64,000 nt of DNA, from positions 248,001 through 312,000 of the forward strand of contig CAYNAU010000002.1 of assembly GCA_964395715.1 (NCBI GenBank), written 5' to 3'. The position numbers and the translations under genes are program-made. The stretch comes from Porticoccus sp964395715 (GTDB taxonomy: Bacteria; Pseudomonadota; Gammaproteobacteria; Pseudomonadales; Porticoccaceae). The stretch's first letter is position 1. Every line of letters begins with the position of its first letter. This document shows, one piece after another, positions 34,606 to 44,008 of this stretch. The notes beneath the pieces were generated by a model. That model saw nothing but the letters and a program-made list of their open reading frames with translations. It did no database searches and was not told where the DNA came from.

Positions 34606-35325
34606 TCAATCCGCCAAGTAGTATTCCACGGTTGAAACCACCCGCACCTTCATGCGGTGGGGATTGTTGGCATCCCGGGGACTGATACTGAACTGGCCCT
34701 GTGAAGCGCGCTTGATCTTGCCCAGGCTGCTTTGGGAGTCTTCGGCAAATTTCTCCGCCACCTCGCGGGCCTTGCGGGTCGCTTCCTCAACCATGTCCGG
34801 CTTGACCTCGTTGAGGCGCGTGAACAGGTATTGCGGCTGGCCCTGGTAATTATTGCCGGTGAGCACGATGCCCTGCTTACCCAGTTGTGACAGGGAACCC
34901 ATGATGCCGCGTACCTGCTCCACTGTCTCGGAATAGACGGTCACCGTCTGCTGGGCGGTATAGCGAAACTGGGCGCGGGTGGCATTGTCGTATTCCCGCG
35001 CGGATTTATCGGTAATGGCTGGCATGGAAACGGAGATTTCCCCTTCGCTCAACCCCTGGGCCACGAGGAACTGGCGTATCTTGGCCGTGCCCTGATCGAT
35101 ACTGACGTAAAGTTCTTCGAGGTTATTGCTGGCCACCGCGAACTGGATGGGCCAGATCACCACGTCGGCGGGGTATTCCCGCTCCGACAGGCCCTTCACA
35201 TTCACCGTGCGCTCGTATTCCTTGAAACGGATGGTGGCATCCGCCAGCTGGTGTCCCAGTAATCCCAGGCCGAGCAGAATACCCAGGCTGAGAATCAGTG
35301 AATGCATCCCGTTTTTACCCGACAT
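34606..35325 (-). CDS. SIMPL (DUF541) domain protein
   Basis: 239 residues. Hydrophobic N-terminal anchor or signal at about 8-28 (LILSLGILLGLGLLGHQL), then the SIMPL/DUF541 domain with VNVKGLSEREYPADVV near its start and a C-terminal RMKVRVVSTVEYYLAD strand. Such proteins are periplasmic or membrane-anchored; E. coli YggE is the best known and is linked to oxidative stress. I choose the ATG at 35325, with AGGAG 7 nt upstream, over a TTG two codons earlier. Convergent with the double ATPase and about 60 bp after the DMT exporter gene. Confidence 0.85.
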   Translation of the reverse strand: MSGKNGMHSLILSLGILLGLGLLGHQLADATIRFKEYERTVNVKGLSEREYPADVVIWPIQFAVASNNLEELYVSIDQGTAKIRQFLVAQGLSEGEISVSMPAITDKSAREYDNATRAQFRYTAQQTVTVYSETVEQVRGIMGSLSQLGKQGIVLTGNNYQGQPQYLFTRLNEVKPDMVEEATRKAREVAEKFAEDSQSSLGKIKRASQGQFSISPRDANNPHRMKVRVVSTVEYYLAD

Positions 35326-35388
35326 CAGCAATCTCCTTTTCGATGTAAACGTGACAGCAGTGTTGAGACAGCAAAACCGCGGATTCGA

Positions 35389-36336
35389 TCAATCGCGGTC
35401 TTTTTCGCGCTCTTTATCGCCCTCTTTACCGTGCACTTCAGCCAGCAATTCCCGCTGGTAGCGGGGCCGGTAGACATTGATCAGGTTGCCCCCCAGCATC
35501 AGCAAGGCACCCACCAGCAATGCCATTTCAAAAGGCTCGTGGTAGAACAGGATACCCACCAGGCCAATAAGCGGCAGGCGCAGGAAATCCAGCGTGACCA
35601 CGATCCCCGCCTCGGCCCGCTGCATGGCACTGGTAATGCAGAAATGTGCGCTTAATGCGGTGACGCCGACCACGAACAGCCATGCCCAGGTGAGCAGATC
35701 CGAGGGCATCTGCCAGTGAGGTAGCGCCAGTACCAGGCTGACGGGCATCTGTATCAGGCACATGTAAAACAGTACCGTCAGCGGGTGCTCGGTGCGGGAC
35801 AGGGACTTGGTGGCCACATAGGCACAGGAAAACCCCAGTGCCGAGGCCAGCACAATCAGCGATGCCATATCGAGGATTTCAATACCCGGGCGCAGAATCA
35901 CCAGCACCCCGACCACACCTAGGATCAGGGCCAGGGATTTACGCGTGGTAAAACGTTCTCCCAGAAACAGCGCGGCAATGATCGCCACCCAGAATGGCAC
36001 CGTGAATTCCAGCGCGAACACCTCTGCCAGCGGCAACAGGCCGATACCCACAAACCAGCCGTACTGCCCGCCGAAATGGAACAGGTGACGAACCAGCTGC
36101 ATGCCCGGGCGACGGGTGCGGAACAGTGACCGGCCGCCCACAGCGGCAATGACCCCGCTGATAATGACGAGCCCGATCACACTGCGAATAAACAGCGTCT
36201 GGAAGGTGTTGACCTCCCCGGACAACTCACGAGCGCCCACCGCCATCAGAGACAGGGACAGCAGCGCACCGAGCATCCACAGTACTACTCCCATGATGTT
36301 CCCCGGAAACAATGGCAGCGGGCCTCGTTCGGCCAT
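35389..36336 (-). CDS. EamA/RhaT (DMT) family transporter
   Basis: 315 residues with about ten hydrophobic segments in two EamA repeats: first repeat around residues 15-145, second around 160-300. Substrate unknown; family members export metabolites such as amino acids or nucleosides. The C-terminal tail is short and highly charged (EVHGKEGDKEREKDRD). The first ATG at 36336 gives the PGN-x2-G N-terminal pattern often seen in this family; an ATG at 36294 with GGGGAA upstream is a reasonable alternative. Lies 32 bp downstream of the czcA stop on the same strand. Confidence 0.85.
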   Translation of the reverse strand: MAERGPLPLFPGNIMGVVLWMLGALLSLSLMAVGARELSGEVNTFQTLFIRSVIGLVIISGVIAAVGGRSLFRTRRPGMQLVRHLFHFGGQYGWFVGIGLLPLAEVFALEFTVPFWVAIIAALFLGERFTTRKSLALILGVVGVLVILRPGIEILDMASLIVLASALGFSCAYVATKSLSRTEHPLTVLFYMCLIQMPVSLVLALPHWQMPSDLLTWAWLFVVGVTALSAHFCITSAMQRAEAGIVVTLDFLRLPLIGLVGILFYHEPFEMALLVGALLMLGGNLINVYRPRYQRELLAEVHGKEGDKEREKDRD

Positions 36337-36368
36337 CCCGGATCGGATGGCTTACTACACATCAATGG

Positions 36369-39300
36369 CTAGGACCTCACTTCTTCAACAGTGGTGGCTT
36401 TCTCCATGTGCACCAGCCGGTAAAGGGCCGGCAGCACTACCAGCGTCAACAGTGTGGAAGAGATAATGCCACCAATCACCACCGTGGCCAGCGGTCGCTG
36501 TACTTCCGAGCCAATACCAGTGTTAAGGGCCATGGGCACAAAACCCAGGGAGGCAACCAGTGCGGTCATCAATACCGGACGCAACCGGGTGAGCGCTCCT
36601 TCAATGATGGCGTCATCCAGTGAATAGCCGTGATGCCGCAAATCGCGGATAAAGGCCACCATCACCAACCCGTTCAATACCGCGATACCGGATAGCGCGA
36701 TAAAACCGACTGCAGCAGAGATGGAAAAGGGAATGTCCCGCAACATCAGGGCCAGCACGCCGCCGGTCAGGGCCAGGGGCACGCCGGAAAAGATAATACC
36801 CGCATCGCGGAATGTCCCCAGCGCCGTCACCAGCAGTGCGACAATCAACAGTAAGGTGGCCGGCACCACCAGGCTCAAACGGTTCGCTGCAGACTGCAGG
36901 TTCTGGTATGTACCGCCGTATTCCACCCAGTAGCCGGCGGGGATATCGACATTTTCCTCAATTGACTGCCTGACGTCGGCGACAAATGAACCCAGGTCAC
37001 GACCACGCACGTTAGCAGCAACAACCACCCGGCGTTTGCCATTTTCGCGATTAACCTGGTTGTAACCGTTAACCAGTTCCATGCTTGCCAGCTCCCCGAG
37101 GGGCACATAGCCACCACCGTGCAGCGGGACTGGCAGTCTCTTAAAGCCGTCAGGATTGCTGCGCAGACTTTCCGGTAGTCGCACCACAATATCGACGCGG
37201 CGATCTCCTTCATAGAGTTCTCCCGCCACCCGTCCGCCCAGACCGGTAGCAACCACATCCTGCAGGTCGGCCAGTGCTATGCCGTAGCGCGCCAGGGCCT
37301 GCCTGTCGGGAATCAGCGTCAATACCGGTAGTCCTGTGGCCTGCTCAACCGACACATCAGCGGCACCGGGAACCCGGTTGACAGCCCCCTCAATGGCGCC
37401 GCCCAGAGCGATCAGGGTATCAAAATCGTCACCGAAGACCTTCACCGCCAGCTCTGCCCTTACCCCGGCAATCAGCTCATTGAAGCGCATCTGGATTGGC
37501 TGGAGAAATTCGTAACGGTTGCCGGGAATAGTGCTGACCTGGGCCTCCAGATCACTCACCACTTGTGCCTTGGACTTGTTCGGGTCGGGCCACTGATCCC
37601 GGGGTTTCAGCATGATGAAATTGTCGGCGACACTGGGCGGCACCGCATCGGTGGCCACTTCCGCTGTGCCGATCTTGGCAAACACGCGCTCCACCTCCGG
37701 CAATTCCTTGATTCTGCCCTCCAGCTGTTCCTGGAGCTGCACCGCCTGCTCCAGTGAAGTACCGGGAATACGCAAGGCATGCATGGCGATATCCCCTTCA
37801 TCCAGGTTGGGCACGAATTCCGTGCCCAGACGGGTCGCCAGGCCGCTGCAGATCACCACCAGTAACACGGCCAGGCTTACCACAGACCAGCGGTATTTGA
37901 GGGAGACCAGCAACAGTGGCCGGTAGAGATTGCGCGCCCCCGTGACCAGGCTGTTTTCCTTCTCCTCCACCGGTTTTCTGAATAACAGGGCAACGCCAGC
38001 CGGCACAAATGTCACGGCCAGCACCATGGCACTGAGCAGCGCGATAACCACGGTAATGGCCATGGGGTGAAACATTTTCCCCTCCACACCCGTGAGCGCA
38101 AAGATGGGTATGTAGACGGCCGTGATGATGAAAACACCAAACAGCGCGGGACGAATCACCTCGTTGGTAGCATCAAAGACGATGGACATGCGTTCCCTGA
38201 GAGGCAGCACCTCCCGCCCCGCCTGGCCGAGACGCCGCAGACAGTTCTCGACAATAATCACCGCGCCGTCCACGATCAGGCCAAAGTCCAGAGCGCCCAG
38301 GCTCATCAGGTTCGCACTGACCTGATTCTGCACCATACCGGTGACCGTCATCAGCATAGCGACAGGAATCACCGCCGCGGTCAGCAGCGCGGCGCGTATG
38401 TTTCCCAGGAACAGGAACAGCACGATAATCACCAGTATCGCGCCCTCAACCAGGTTGGTACGCACCGTGACCAGTGTTTTGTCCACCAGTCGGGTGCGGT
38501 CATAAACCGGTGTCGCGGTAATACCCGGGGGCAGACTTGCCTTCGCAGCCTCCAGCTTTTCTGCCACCCCCTGCGCCACTTCCCGGCTGTTAGCACCGAT
38601 CAGCATGAAGACCGTGCTCATGACCACTTCGCGACCATTCTGGGTTGCCGCACCGGAGCGCAATTCGCGACCGACACCGACGCTGGCGATATCGCCGAGC
38701 CGGACCGGAATACCATCCACCTCCTTCACCACAATCAGCTTCAGGTCGTTAATATCCTCGGCCTGCCCGGGCATACGGATCAGCCACTGTGAGCCGTTGT
38801 GTTCGATAAACCCCGCTCCACGGTTGGTGTTATTGCGCGCCAAAGCCTCGGCGATATCGTCATAGGAAAGCCCCTGGGCGAGCATGTGGGCTGGATCGGG
38901 AGCCACCAGAATTTCCTTGCGATAGCCACCGATGGGGTTCACTTCCACAACGCCTGGCACCCGCAACAGTTGCGGGCGAATAATCCAGTCGTGAACGGAG
39001 CGCAGGTCTGTAGGCGTCACCGGGGAACCGTCCGCGTTCACCGCGCCGGGTTCTGCGTCCACCGTAAACATGAAAATTTCGCCCAACCCGGTGGCAATGG
39101 GCCCCAGTACCGGTTCCAGTCCCTGGGGCAAAGCCGCTTTTGCCGCATTGAGGCGCTCTGTCACCTGCTGGCGAGCAAAATAGATATCGGTGCCCTCCTC
39201 AAAGACCACCGTAATCTGTGACAGGCCATAGCGCGACAGTGAACGGGTATAGTCCAGTCGCGGCATCCCGGCCATGGCGTTCTCAAGGGGAAAGGTGACC

Positions 39301-39491
39301 CGCTGCTCGACTTCCAGCGGCGTGAAACCGGGTGTTTCGGTATTGATGGCCACCTGTACGTTGGTGATATCGGGAACCGCATCGATGGGCAAGCGGGTGA
39401 AATTCCAGATACCCAGTGCCGACACCACCAGTACGGCAATGAAGACCAGCCCCGGGCGGGACAGGGAAAGACGAATAATCTGTGCCAGCAT
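36369..39491 (-). CDS. czcA: Heavy-metal efflux RND pump (CzcA type)
   Basis: 1040-residue inner-membrane proton antiporter of the HME-RND family, exporting divalent metal ions through the tripartite complex. Starts MLAQIIRLSLSRPGLVF. The transmembrane helix 4 motif DFGLIVDGAVIIVEN (near residue 405) is the form seen in Co/Zn/Cd/Ni pumps; the Cu/Ag pump CusA has a different motif there. Two large periplasmic loops and twelve membrane segments are apparent. Length is standard. The gene follows czcB by 9 bp. Predicted substrate Zn/Cd/Co is from motif class only. Confidence 0.93.
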   Translation of the reverse strand: MLAQIIRLSLSRPGLVFIAVLVVSALGIWNFTRLPIDAVPDITNVQVAINTETPGFTPLEVEQRVTFPLENAMAGMPRLDYTRSLSRYGLSQITVVFEEGTDIYFARQQVTERLNAAKAALPQGLEPVLGPIATGLGEIFMFTVDAEPGAVNADGSPVTPTDLRSVHDWIIRPQLLRVPGVVEVNPIGGYRKEILVAPDPAHMLAQGLSYDDIAEALARNNTNRGAGFIEHNGSQWLIRMPGQAEDINDLKLIVVKEVDGIPVRLGDIASVGVGRELRSGAATQNGREVVMSTVFMLIGANSREVAQGVAEKLEAAKASLPPGITATPVYDRTRLVDKTLVTVRTNLVEGAILVIIVLFLFLGNIRAALLTAAVIPVAMLMTVTGMVQNQVSANLMSLGALDFGLIVDGAVIIVENCLRRLGQAGREVLPLRERMSIVFDATNEVIRPALFGVFIITAVYIPIFALTGVEGKMFHPMAITVVIALLSAMVLAVTFVPAGVALLFRKPVEEKENSLVTGARNLYRPLLLVSLKYRWSVVSLAVLLVVICSGLATRLGTEFVPNLDEGDIAMHALRIPGTSLEQAVQLQEQLEGRIKELPEVERVFAKIGTAEVATDAVPPSVADNFIMLKPRDQWPDPNKSKAQVVSDLEAQVSTIPGNRYEFLQPIQMRFNELIAGVRAELAVKVFGDDFDTLIALGGAIEGAVNRVPGAADVSVEQATGLPVLTLIPDRQALARYGIALADLQDVVATGLGGRVAGELYEGDRRVDIVVRLPESLRSNPDGFKRLPVPLHGGGYVPLGELASMELVNGYNQVNRENGKRRVVVAANVRGRDLGSFVADVRQSIEENVDIPAGYWVEYGGTYQNLQSAANRLSLVVPATLLLIVALLVTALGTFRDAGIIFSGVPLALTGGVLALMLRDIPFSISAAVGFIALSGIAVLNGLVMVAFIRDLRHHGYSLDDAIIEGALTRLRPVLMTALVASLGFVPMALNTGIGSEVQRPLATVVIGGIISSTLLTLVVLPALYRLVHMEKATTVEEVRS

Positions 39492-39500
39492 GGTCTGTCC

Positions 39501-40748
39501 TCAGTGGTCGTGGGAGGCGCCGGACTTCTCAATGTCGGCTTTGATGAGATAGCTGTTGGTAGTGACATAGCGGGTGCCCGGTTGCAATCCTCCAAGCACC
39601 TCAACCCACTCCGCGTCCTGACTTCCCAGCTCCAGCATCCGCACCTCGTACTGGTCCCCGACCTGGGCGTAGACCACGGTGAAATCCCTGAAACTCTGCA
39701 ATCCACTTCGCTTCACTGCCAGGGGCACGGAATGCTCGGCCACCTGTATGTCCGCACTGACAAACAGGCCCGGGTAAAGAACGCCATCCGGGTTTTGCAG
39801 TTCTACCCGGGCAATCAGCGATTGGTCCGGCCTGGCCACGGCATCGAGGTAATTGACCGTTCCCGTCAGGGTTACTGTGCCATCCAATGCACTGATGGCA
39901 ACCGGGGCACCGAGTTTGACTGAGGCAAGATCACGGGGGAAAACTGACAGCTCAGCCCACAGACTGGCGCTGTTCATCACTGCAAACAAATTGCGGTCAC
40001 CGGTCCGTTCTCCGGGCTGAACATTGCGCTCGGTGACCACGCCTCCAATGGGAGCCGTGATCGCGTATCGGGTCAGACTGTCATTGCTTTCCACCGTGGC
40101 AAGCCTGTCCCCTTTCGTCACCCGGTCACCCGCTGACACATCAACGGAGACAACAATACCTTCATAGCGGGCTCCGACAGCACGTACCTGTTGCGGGTCG
40201 GGAACCAGGCGGCCATAAACGGAGAGCATCTGATGGATGGTTGCCGGGCCGGCTGTGGCCGTCTCCAGCCCGAAGGCGGCTGCAATATCGGCTCCAATCT
40301 GTGTACGGCCCTCAAAATTGTCGTACTGCCAGCGATATGCCTTGCCCTCATAATTCGCCTCGGCGGTGACAATAAAGGAATGGGGTTCATACACCTCCAT
40401 ATCCCCGCGCAGGAAATCTTCCTGGGGTGCAAAGGTAATCTCATCTTTTACATCACCCAATCGCGTCAGAGTGATCTTCAGATCCACAGCCTGCGGGGTG
40501 ACGGGCTTGCCCCCCAGGGTGGCCCAGACACGGAATTCCGGTGGCACCCCGGTTTCAAAAATGGCCAGCTCCAGGGCAAAATCGCCGTCCTCTAGCATTC
40601 TTCCGCGATGGGGGCCCTTGGGAACCTCCATCTCGGCGTCGGCACCGTGCCCGTGTCCATGGCCGTGCTCCACCCCATCATGGGCACCATTGCAGCCAGA
40701 CATGGCGAATGCCAGGGCAAGCATCATCACACTCAGTAATCTGTTCAT
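39501..40748 (-). CDS. czcB: Heavy-metal efflux periplasmic adaptor (CzcB type)
   Basis: 415 residues. Lipoprotein signal with lipobox MSGC (Cys about 19), immediately followed by a His-rich stretch (EHGHGHGHGADAEME), then the membrane-fusion-protein fold with barrel-sandwich hybrid (VSVDVSAGDRVTKGDRLATVES; ITAPIGGVVTERNVQPGERT, quoted in parts) and a C-terminal VTTNSYLIKADIE..SHDH. Links CzcA to the outer-membrane channel and may hand metal to the pump. No classic long alpha hairpin, as usual for this subfamily. One base separates it from czcC. Confidence 0.92.
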   Translation of the reverse strand: MNRLLSVMMLALAFAMSGCNGAHDGVEHGHGHGHGADAEMEVPKGPHRGRMLEDGDFALELAIFETGVPPEFRVWATLGGKPVTPQAVDLKITLTRLGDVKDEITFAPQEDFLRGDMEVYEPHSFIVTAEANYEGKAYRWQYDNFEGRTQIGADIAAAFGLETATAGPATIHQMLSVYGRLVPDPQQVRAVGARYEGIVVSVDVSAGDRVTKGDRLATVESNDSLTRYAITAPIGGVVTERNVQPGERTGDRNLFAVMNSASLWAELSVFPRDLASVKLGAPVAISALDGTVTLTGTVNYLDAVARPDQSLIARVELQNPDGVLYPGLFVSADIQVAEHSVPLAVKRSGLQSFRDFTVVYAQVGDQYEVRMLELGSQDAEWVEVLGGLQPGTRYVTTNSYLIKADIEKSGASHDH

Positions 40749-40749
40749 A

Positions 40750-42036
40750 TCAATTCCCCGCCTGCTGAACCGCCGTCGGCATTACCGTGCCGGTCAGTCG
40801 CTCGATTTCTATTAAATGCCGATGGGCGTTAATGGATGCCTGCACCAGTTCTCCCCGGGCCTGCAGGAGCTGCGCCTGCAGCTGTTGCAGTTCGTAGTAA
40901 CTGTAACGACCGGATTCATAACCCTGCTGTGTTTGGGAAACGGCCGTCTGAAGCAGGGGCAACACATCGTCACGCAGTGCTTCGCTGCGATGCAGACTGT
41001 GTTCAAGCGCCTGTGAAAGAGCGAACAGCTGTGCCTCAATCTGCACGCGGGTAGCCTGGCGTTCAGCATCCACCAGCGCCAGATTGGCCTGGGCTTCGGC
41101 GAGGTAACCCCGATTGCTGTCTGATGCCGCCAACGGAATGGTAATGCCGGCTACAAAGGCGTGATCATCGGTCATTTCCAACCTGCGCACGCCCACGTTC
41201 ATACGCCAGTCCGGTTTGTTTTTGATCTGTGCCAGCCTCAGTTCTGCTTCACGTAACCGCTGCCGGTTCAGGTATATCGTCATCGACGGTGAGGTTTCAA
41301 CCCGCGCCATCAGGGCTGCCAGTTTTTCGGGCTGTGGCAGCTGCTGCCAGGCTGCGCTGACCCGTTGGAAATCCGGCTCAGATGCCCCCCACTGGGCCGC
41401 CAGTTTGTGTCGTGCAGAGGCCAGCTCGTGTTTCATATCCCCGGCCAGCAGCCGGATTCTGGCCTGTTCAGCCTCGGCCCTTGCCCGGTCTGCTAAAGCT
41501 GCCCGCCCGACTTTGACACGCTTATTCACCAGGGCGACGGTTTCACCAGCAAGGGTGACCGCCTCTTCTGACAATTTGACCTGCTCCTGATATTCGAGGG
41601 CATCCAGAAAGAGATGTGCCGTTCTGGCCACAACCTCCAGGCGTTGTATCTCCACCTGGCCCTGTGCCACTGACACGCCCGCGCGGGCAGTGTTGATGTA
41701 TTGCTGGCGCTTGCCACGTTCCAGCACCCATGACAGGCTCAGGGTCGTTTCCGCGCCGTCACCGACGTCGTATTCGTCGGAGCCCAGCACATTCTCTACC
41801 TGCAGTCCTAACTCCGGGCTTGGTCCGACATGCGACTGTAACCAACGTCCTTCCTGAGCCTGAATCTGAAAACCGGCCGCGACCAGGTGTGGGTTGCCTG
41901 ACAGGGTACGCGAAGTCGCTTCTTCGAGCCCTAACCCTGCTACGGCTTGCGCCACAAGCAACGGCGACAAACTGAGTAAAAAGGCAGCCGTCAGCCAATG
42001 TTTTGTCACATTGGGACTGCCAGTTAGATTCAACAT
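40750..42036 (-). CDS. czcC: TolC-like outer-membrane channel of the metal pump (CzcC type)
   Basis: 428 residues. Signal peptide at about 8-33 (LLSLSPLLVAQAVA), then two outer-membrane-efflux-protein repeats rich in Ala, Gln, Leu and Glu, with the GYESGRYSYYELQQLQAQLLQARGE (in part) helix typical of CzcC/CusC relatives. I start at the ATG at 42036 (MLNLTGSPNV), which has TAGGAT 8 nt upstream; a longer frame begins at a TTG at 42081. Second gene of the operon after the small His-rich protein. Confidence 0.9.
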   Translation of the reverse strand: MLNLTGSPNVTKHWLTAAFLLSLSPLLVAQAVAGLGLEEATSRTLSGNPHLVAAGFQIQAQEGRWLQSHVGPSPELGLQVENVLGSDEYDVGDGAETTLSLSWVLERGKRQQYINTARAGVSVAQGQVEIQRLEVVARTAHLFLDALEYQEQVKLSEEAVTLAGETVALVNKRVKVGRAALADRARAEAEQARIRLLAGDMKHELASARHKLAAQWGASEPDFQRVSAAWQQLPQPEKLAALMARVETSPSMTIYLNRQRLREAELRLAQIKNKPDWRMNVGVRRLEMTDDHAFVAGITIPLAASDSNRGYLAEAQANLALVDAERQATRVQIEAQLFALSQALEHSLHRSEALRDDVLPLLQTAVSQTQQGYESGRYSYYELQQLQAQLLQARGELVQASINAHRHLIEIERLTGTVMPTAVQQAGN

Positions 42037-42124
42037 AAACAAGCATCCTACGCGCCGGAAACGCGAACATGAAAACAGCAAACAACTCTATGGCTAACGC
42101 CGAAGAGTTATGAACGGGTTTTTA

Positions 42125-42484
42125 TCAGGAGGTGGCCGGTGGCGCGCGCAGGGGGGGTCTCCAGCGAAGCTGTCGACCGGGTTTTTGGCTTAGGAAAGGA
42201 ATGGGTAGAAGCTTTTCAGCTAAACACAAGACTAGCAGTAGCAACGATGGGACACTGAACAGCTGAGTCATCAGCTTGGACCAGGTGACGCCCGGTTTTT
42301 CCAGTCCGGATACATCTCTTTCCGAACCGTGGTCGTGTCCCGGTTGATCGGCCTGATGAATATGGGTGCCGTGTAATCCGGCATTCTGGCCATGATTATC
42401 AAAGTGCCAATGACTGCCCCCGAACTGCATGCTGAGCAGGGAGAGACTGGCAATAATCAGGATAAGGAAAGCATTCTTTCGCAT
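42125..42484 (-). CDS. Small His-rich exported protein at the head of the czc operon (CzcI-like)
   Basis: 119 residues. N-terminal signal-like helix (AFLILIIASLSLLSM), followed by a His-rich region with SHWHFDNHGQN, HGTHIHQ and GHDHGS, and a second hydrophobic helix at about 75-95 (LFSVPSLLLLVLCLAEKLL). The tail is basic and proline-rich. It has the position and character of the CzcI-like proteins that precede czcCBA sets and probably senses or buffers metal in the periplasm. The ATG has no ribosome-binding site and lies 6 nt from a good -10 box, so the transcript may be leaderless. Confidence 0.7.
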   Translation of the reverse strand: MRKNAFLILIIASLSLLSMQFGGSHWHFDNHGQNAGLHGTHIHQADQPGHDHGSERDVSGLEKPGVTWSKLMTQLFSVPSLLLLVLCLAEKLLPIPFLSQKPGRQLRWRPPLRAPPATS

Positions 42485-42490
42485 GCGCCC

Positions 42491-42519
42491 AATATAAAGT
42501 GCCCAAGGGAGACTGTCAC
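42491..42519 (-). promoter_or_regulatory. Promoter of the czcI-czcCBA operon
   Basis: Minus-strand GTGACA (-35, 5 of 6) and TATATT (-10, 5 of 6) with an ideal 17-bp spacer. The -10 lies 6 nt before the start codon at 42484, so transcription should start at or very near the A of the ATG. Confidence 0.65.
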
Positions 42520-42530
42520 CTGTCCTTGGG
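42502..42530. promoter_or_regulatory. Inverted repeat overlapping the czc promoter, possible metal-responsive operator
   Basis: CCCAAGG and CCTTGGG, 15 nt apart, flank the -35 box and reach into the spacer. A regulator dimer bound here would cover the promoter. The repeat does not match the CueR or ZntR operators I know. No regulator gene is adjacent. Confidence 0.5.
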
Positions 42531-42601
42531 TATTGTTGTGTCGTTTAGTGCCTCATCTCGCGCCCCGATACAACGCATCGGAGCAACTGACCCAAAAAGG
42601 T

Positions 42602-43855
42602 TCATACATCGGGGCGAGACAGGCCCTGGTCCTCCACGGGCTCTTCGGGGTGCATCTCCAGTGCCGTGGGCGTGGTGCGTACCATGGCTACGAACTGGGA
42701 AGGATTTTCTGCATCGTCGATCACTTTTGTGGCCAGGTTGTGCCAGGTGAACAGCGCCAGGGCTATCAGCATGCTGAAGAAATACAGAGGTAGTGCCTGG
42801 GGCCCAAGCGACTCCATCAGGAACCCCGCCAGCGCCGGGCCGACGGCTGCGCCGGCACCATGTACCAATAACAGGGTACTGCCACCGGGAAGAATTTCGT
42901 CGCTTTCCAGGTGATCGACCAGGTGAGCCACGGCTACAGGATAGATGGCAAAGGCCAGCCCGCCAAACAGCAGCCCTGCCACTAGCAGCCAGCTACCGGC
43001 AAAGGACATGGCTGCCAACAGCATTGCGGCCACGGCACCGGTACCACTGACAGCCAACAGCACCCTGCGGCGGTCATGACTGTCGGAATAACGGCCGAAC
43101 GGATATTGGAAGGCCGCTCCGCCCAGAATGGCAATAGTGATGAAGGTGGCCACACCCGCACTGTCCAGACCGACACGACTGGCAAACACAGCACTTAACC
43201 CCCAGAAGGCCCCCATCGCCAGGCCTGAAAAAATGGCCCCGGCTACCGCGACGGGTGCAAGACGCCAGATGCGGGAGAGTTTCATGCGGGCTACATTGTT
43301 CACTTCGGGCTGTAGCATACGTGTCCAGGTGACGGACGCCACACTGGTACTGATAAAAATGGCCGCCAAAGCGAACAGCAGGAACGAATCCGCACCAGCC
43401 AGCCGCAGAAATTGCTGGGTAGCGGCCAGCGCCACCAGGTTGACAATCATGTACACGGCGAACACCTTGCCCCGCTGGGAGGCAGCGGTCTGGCCATTGA
43501 GCCAGCTCTCCACCACGGTGTAGAGAATCACCAGCGTCGTACCGGTTGCCACCCGCAGCAGAAACCACATTAACGGGTGGATATAGACCAGGTGCAGCAA
43601 CGCAAAGCACGAGGTGAATGCCGCACAGAAGGCAAAAGCGCGAATATGTCCGATACGTTTGATCAGCGGCAGCGCCAGAAAGGTGCCAACAATAAAACCA
43701 ACAAAATAACCGGACATAATCATGCCCATCACGCTGTCGCTGTAGCCTTCCAGACCACCGCGCAATGCCAACAGGGTATTCAACAGACCGGTGCCCAGCA
43801 GTAGCAGGCCAATACCGATTAACAGGGCACAAATCGGAACAATCAATGTCAGCAT
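42602..43855 (-). CDS. MFS transporter (YcaD-like)
   Basis: 417 residues, twelve hydrophobic segments. MSGYFVGFIVGTFLALPLIKRIGHIRAF (in part) holds the MFS motif between helices 2 and 3, and the second half has the matching loop at FGRYSDSHDRRRVLL. It resembles the YcaD/sugar-efflux-like branch of the MFS. Substrate unknown. I use the ATG at 43855 (MLTLIVPIC); the frame is open further upstream to 43924 but those residues are not hydrophobic and overlap the promoter region of the divergent sulfurtransferase. Confidence 0.85.
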   Translation of the reverse strand: MLTLIVPICALLIGIGLLLLGTGLLNTLLALRGGLEGYSDSVMGMIMSGYFVGFIVGTFLALPLIKRIGHIRAFAFCAAFTSCFALLHLVYIHPLMWFLLRVATGTTLVILYTVVESWLNGQTAASQRGKVFAVYMIVNLVALAATQQFLRLAGADSFLLFALAAIFISTSVASVTWTRMLQPEVNNVARMKLSRIWRLAPVAVAGAIFSGLAMGAFWGLSAVFASRVGLDSAGVATFITIAILGGAAFQYPFGRYSDSHDRRRVLLAVSGTGAVAAMLLAAMSFAGSWLLVAGLLFGGLAFAIYPVAVAHLVDHLESDEILPGGSTLLLVHGAGAAVGPALAGFLMESLGPQALPLYFFSMLIALALFTWHNLATKVIDDAENPSQFVAMVRTTPTALEMHPEEPVEDQGLSRPDV

Positions 43856-44008
43856 GACAAATCCGTTAAAACACGTGTAACACTCCGGTAGCAACAGAGT
43901 ATTGACGCCAGAGTTAACTTGCAAATTTCTGTGCGGAATAAATCAGCTGTCACAGAAGACTGTTATATTTCTTCTATTCAGAGTCACCGGAATTACCAGG
44001 AGGAAGGC

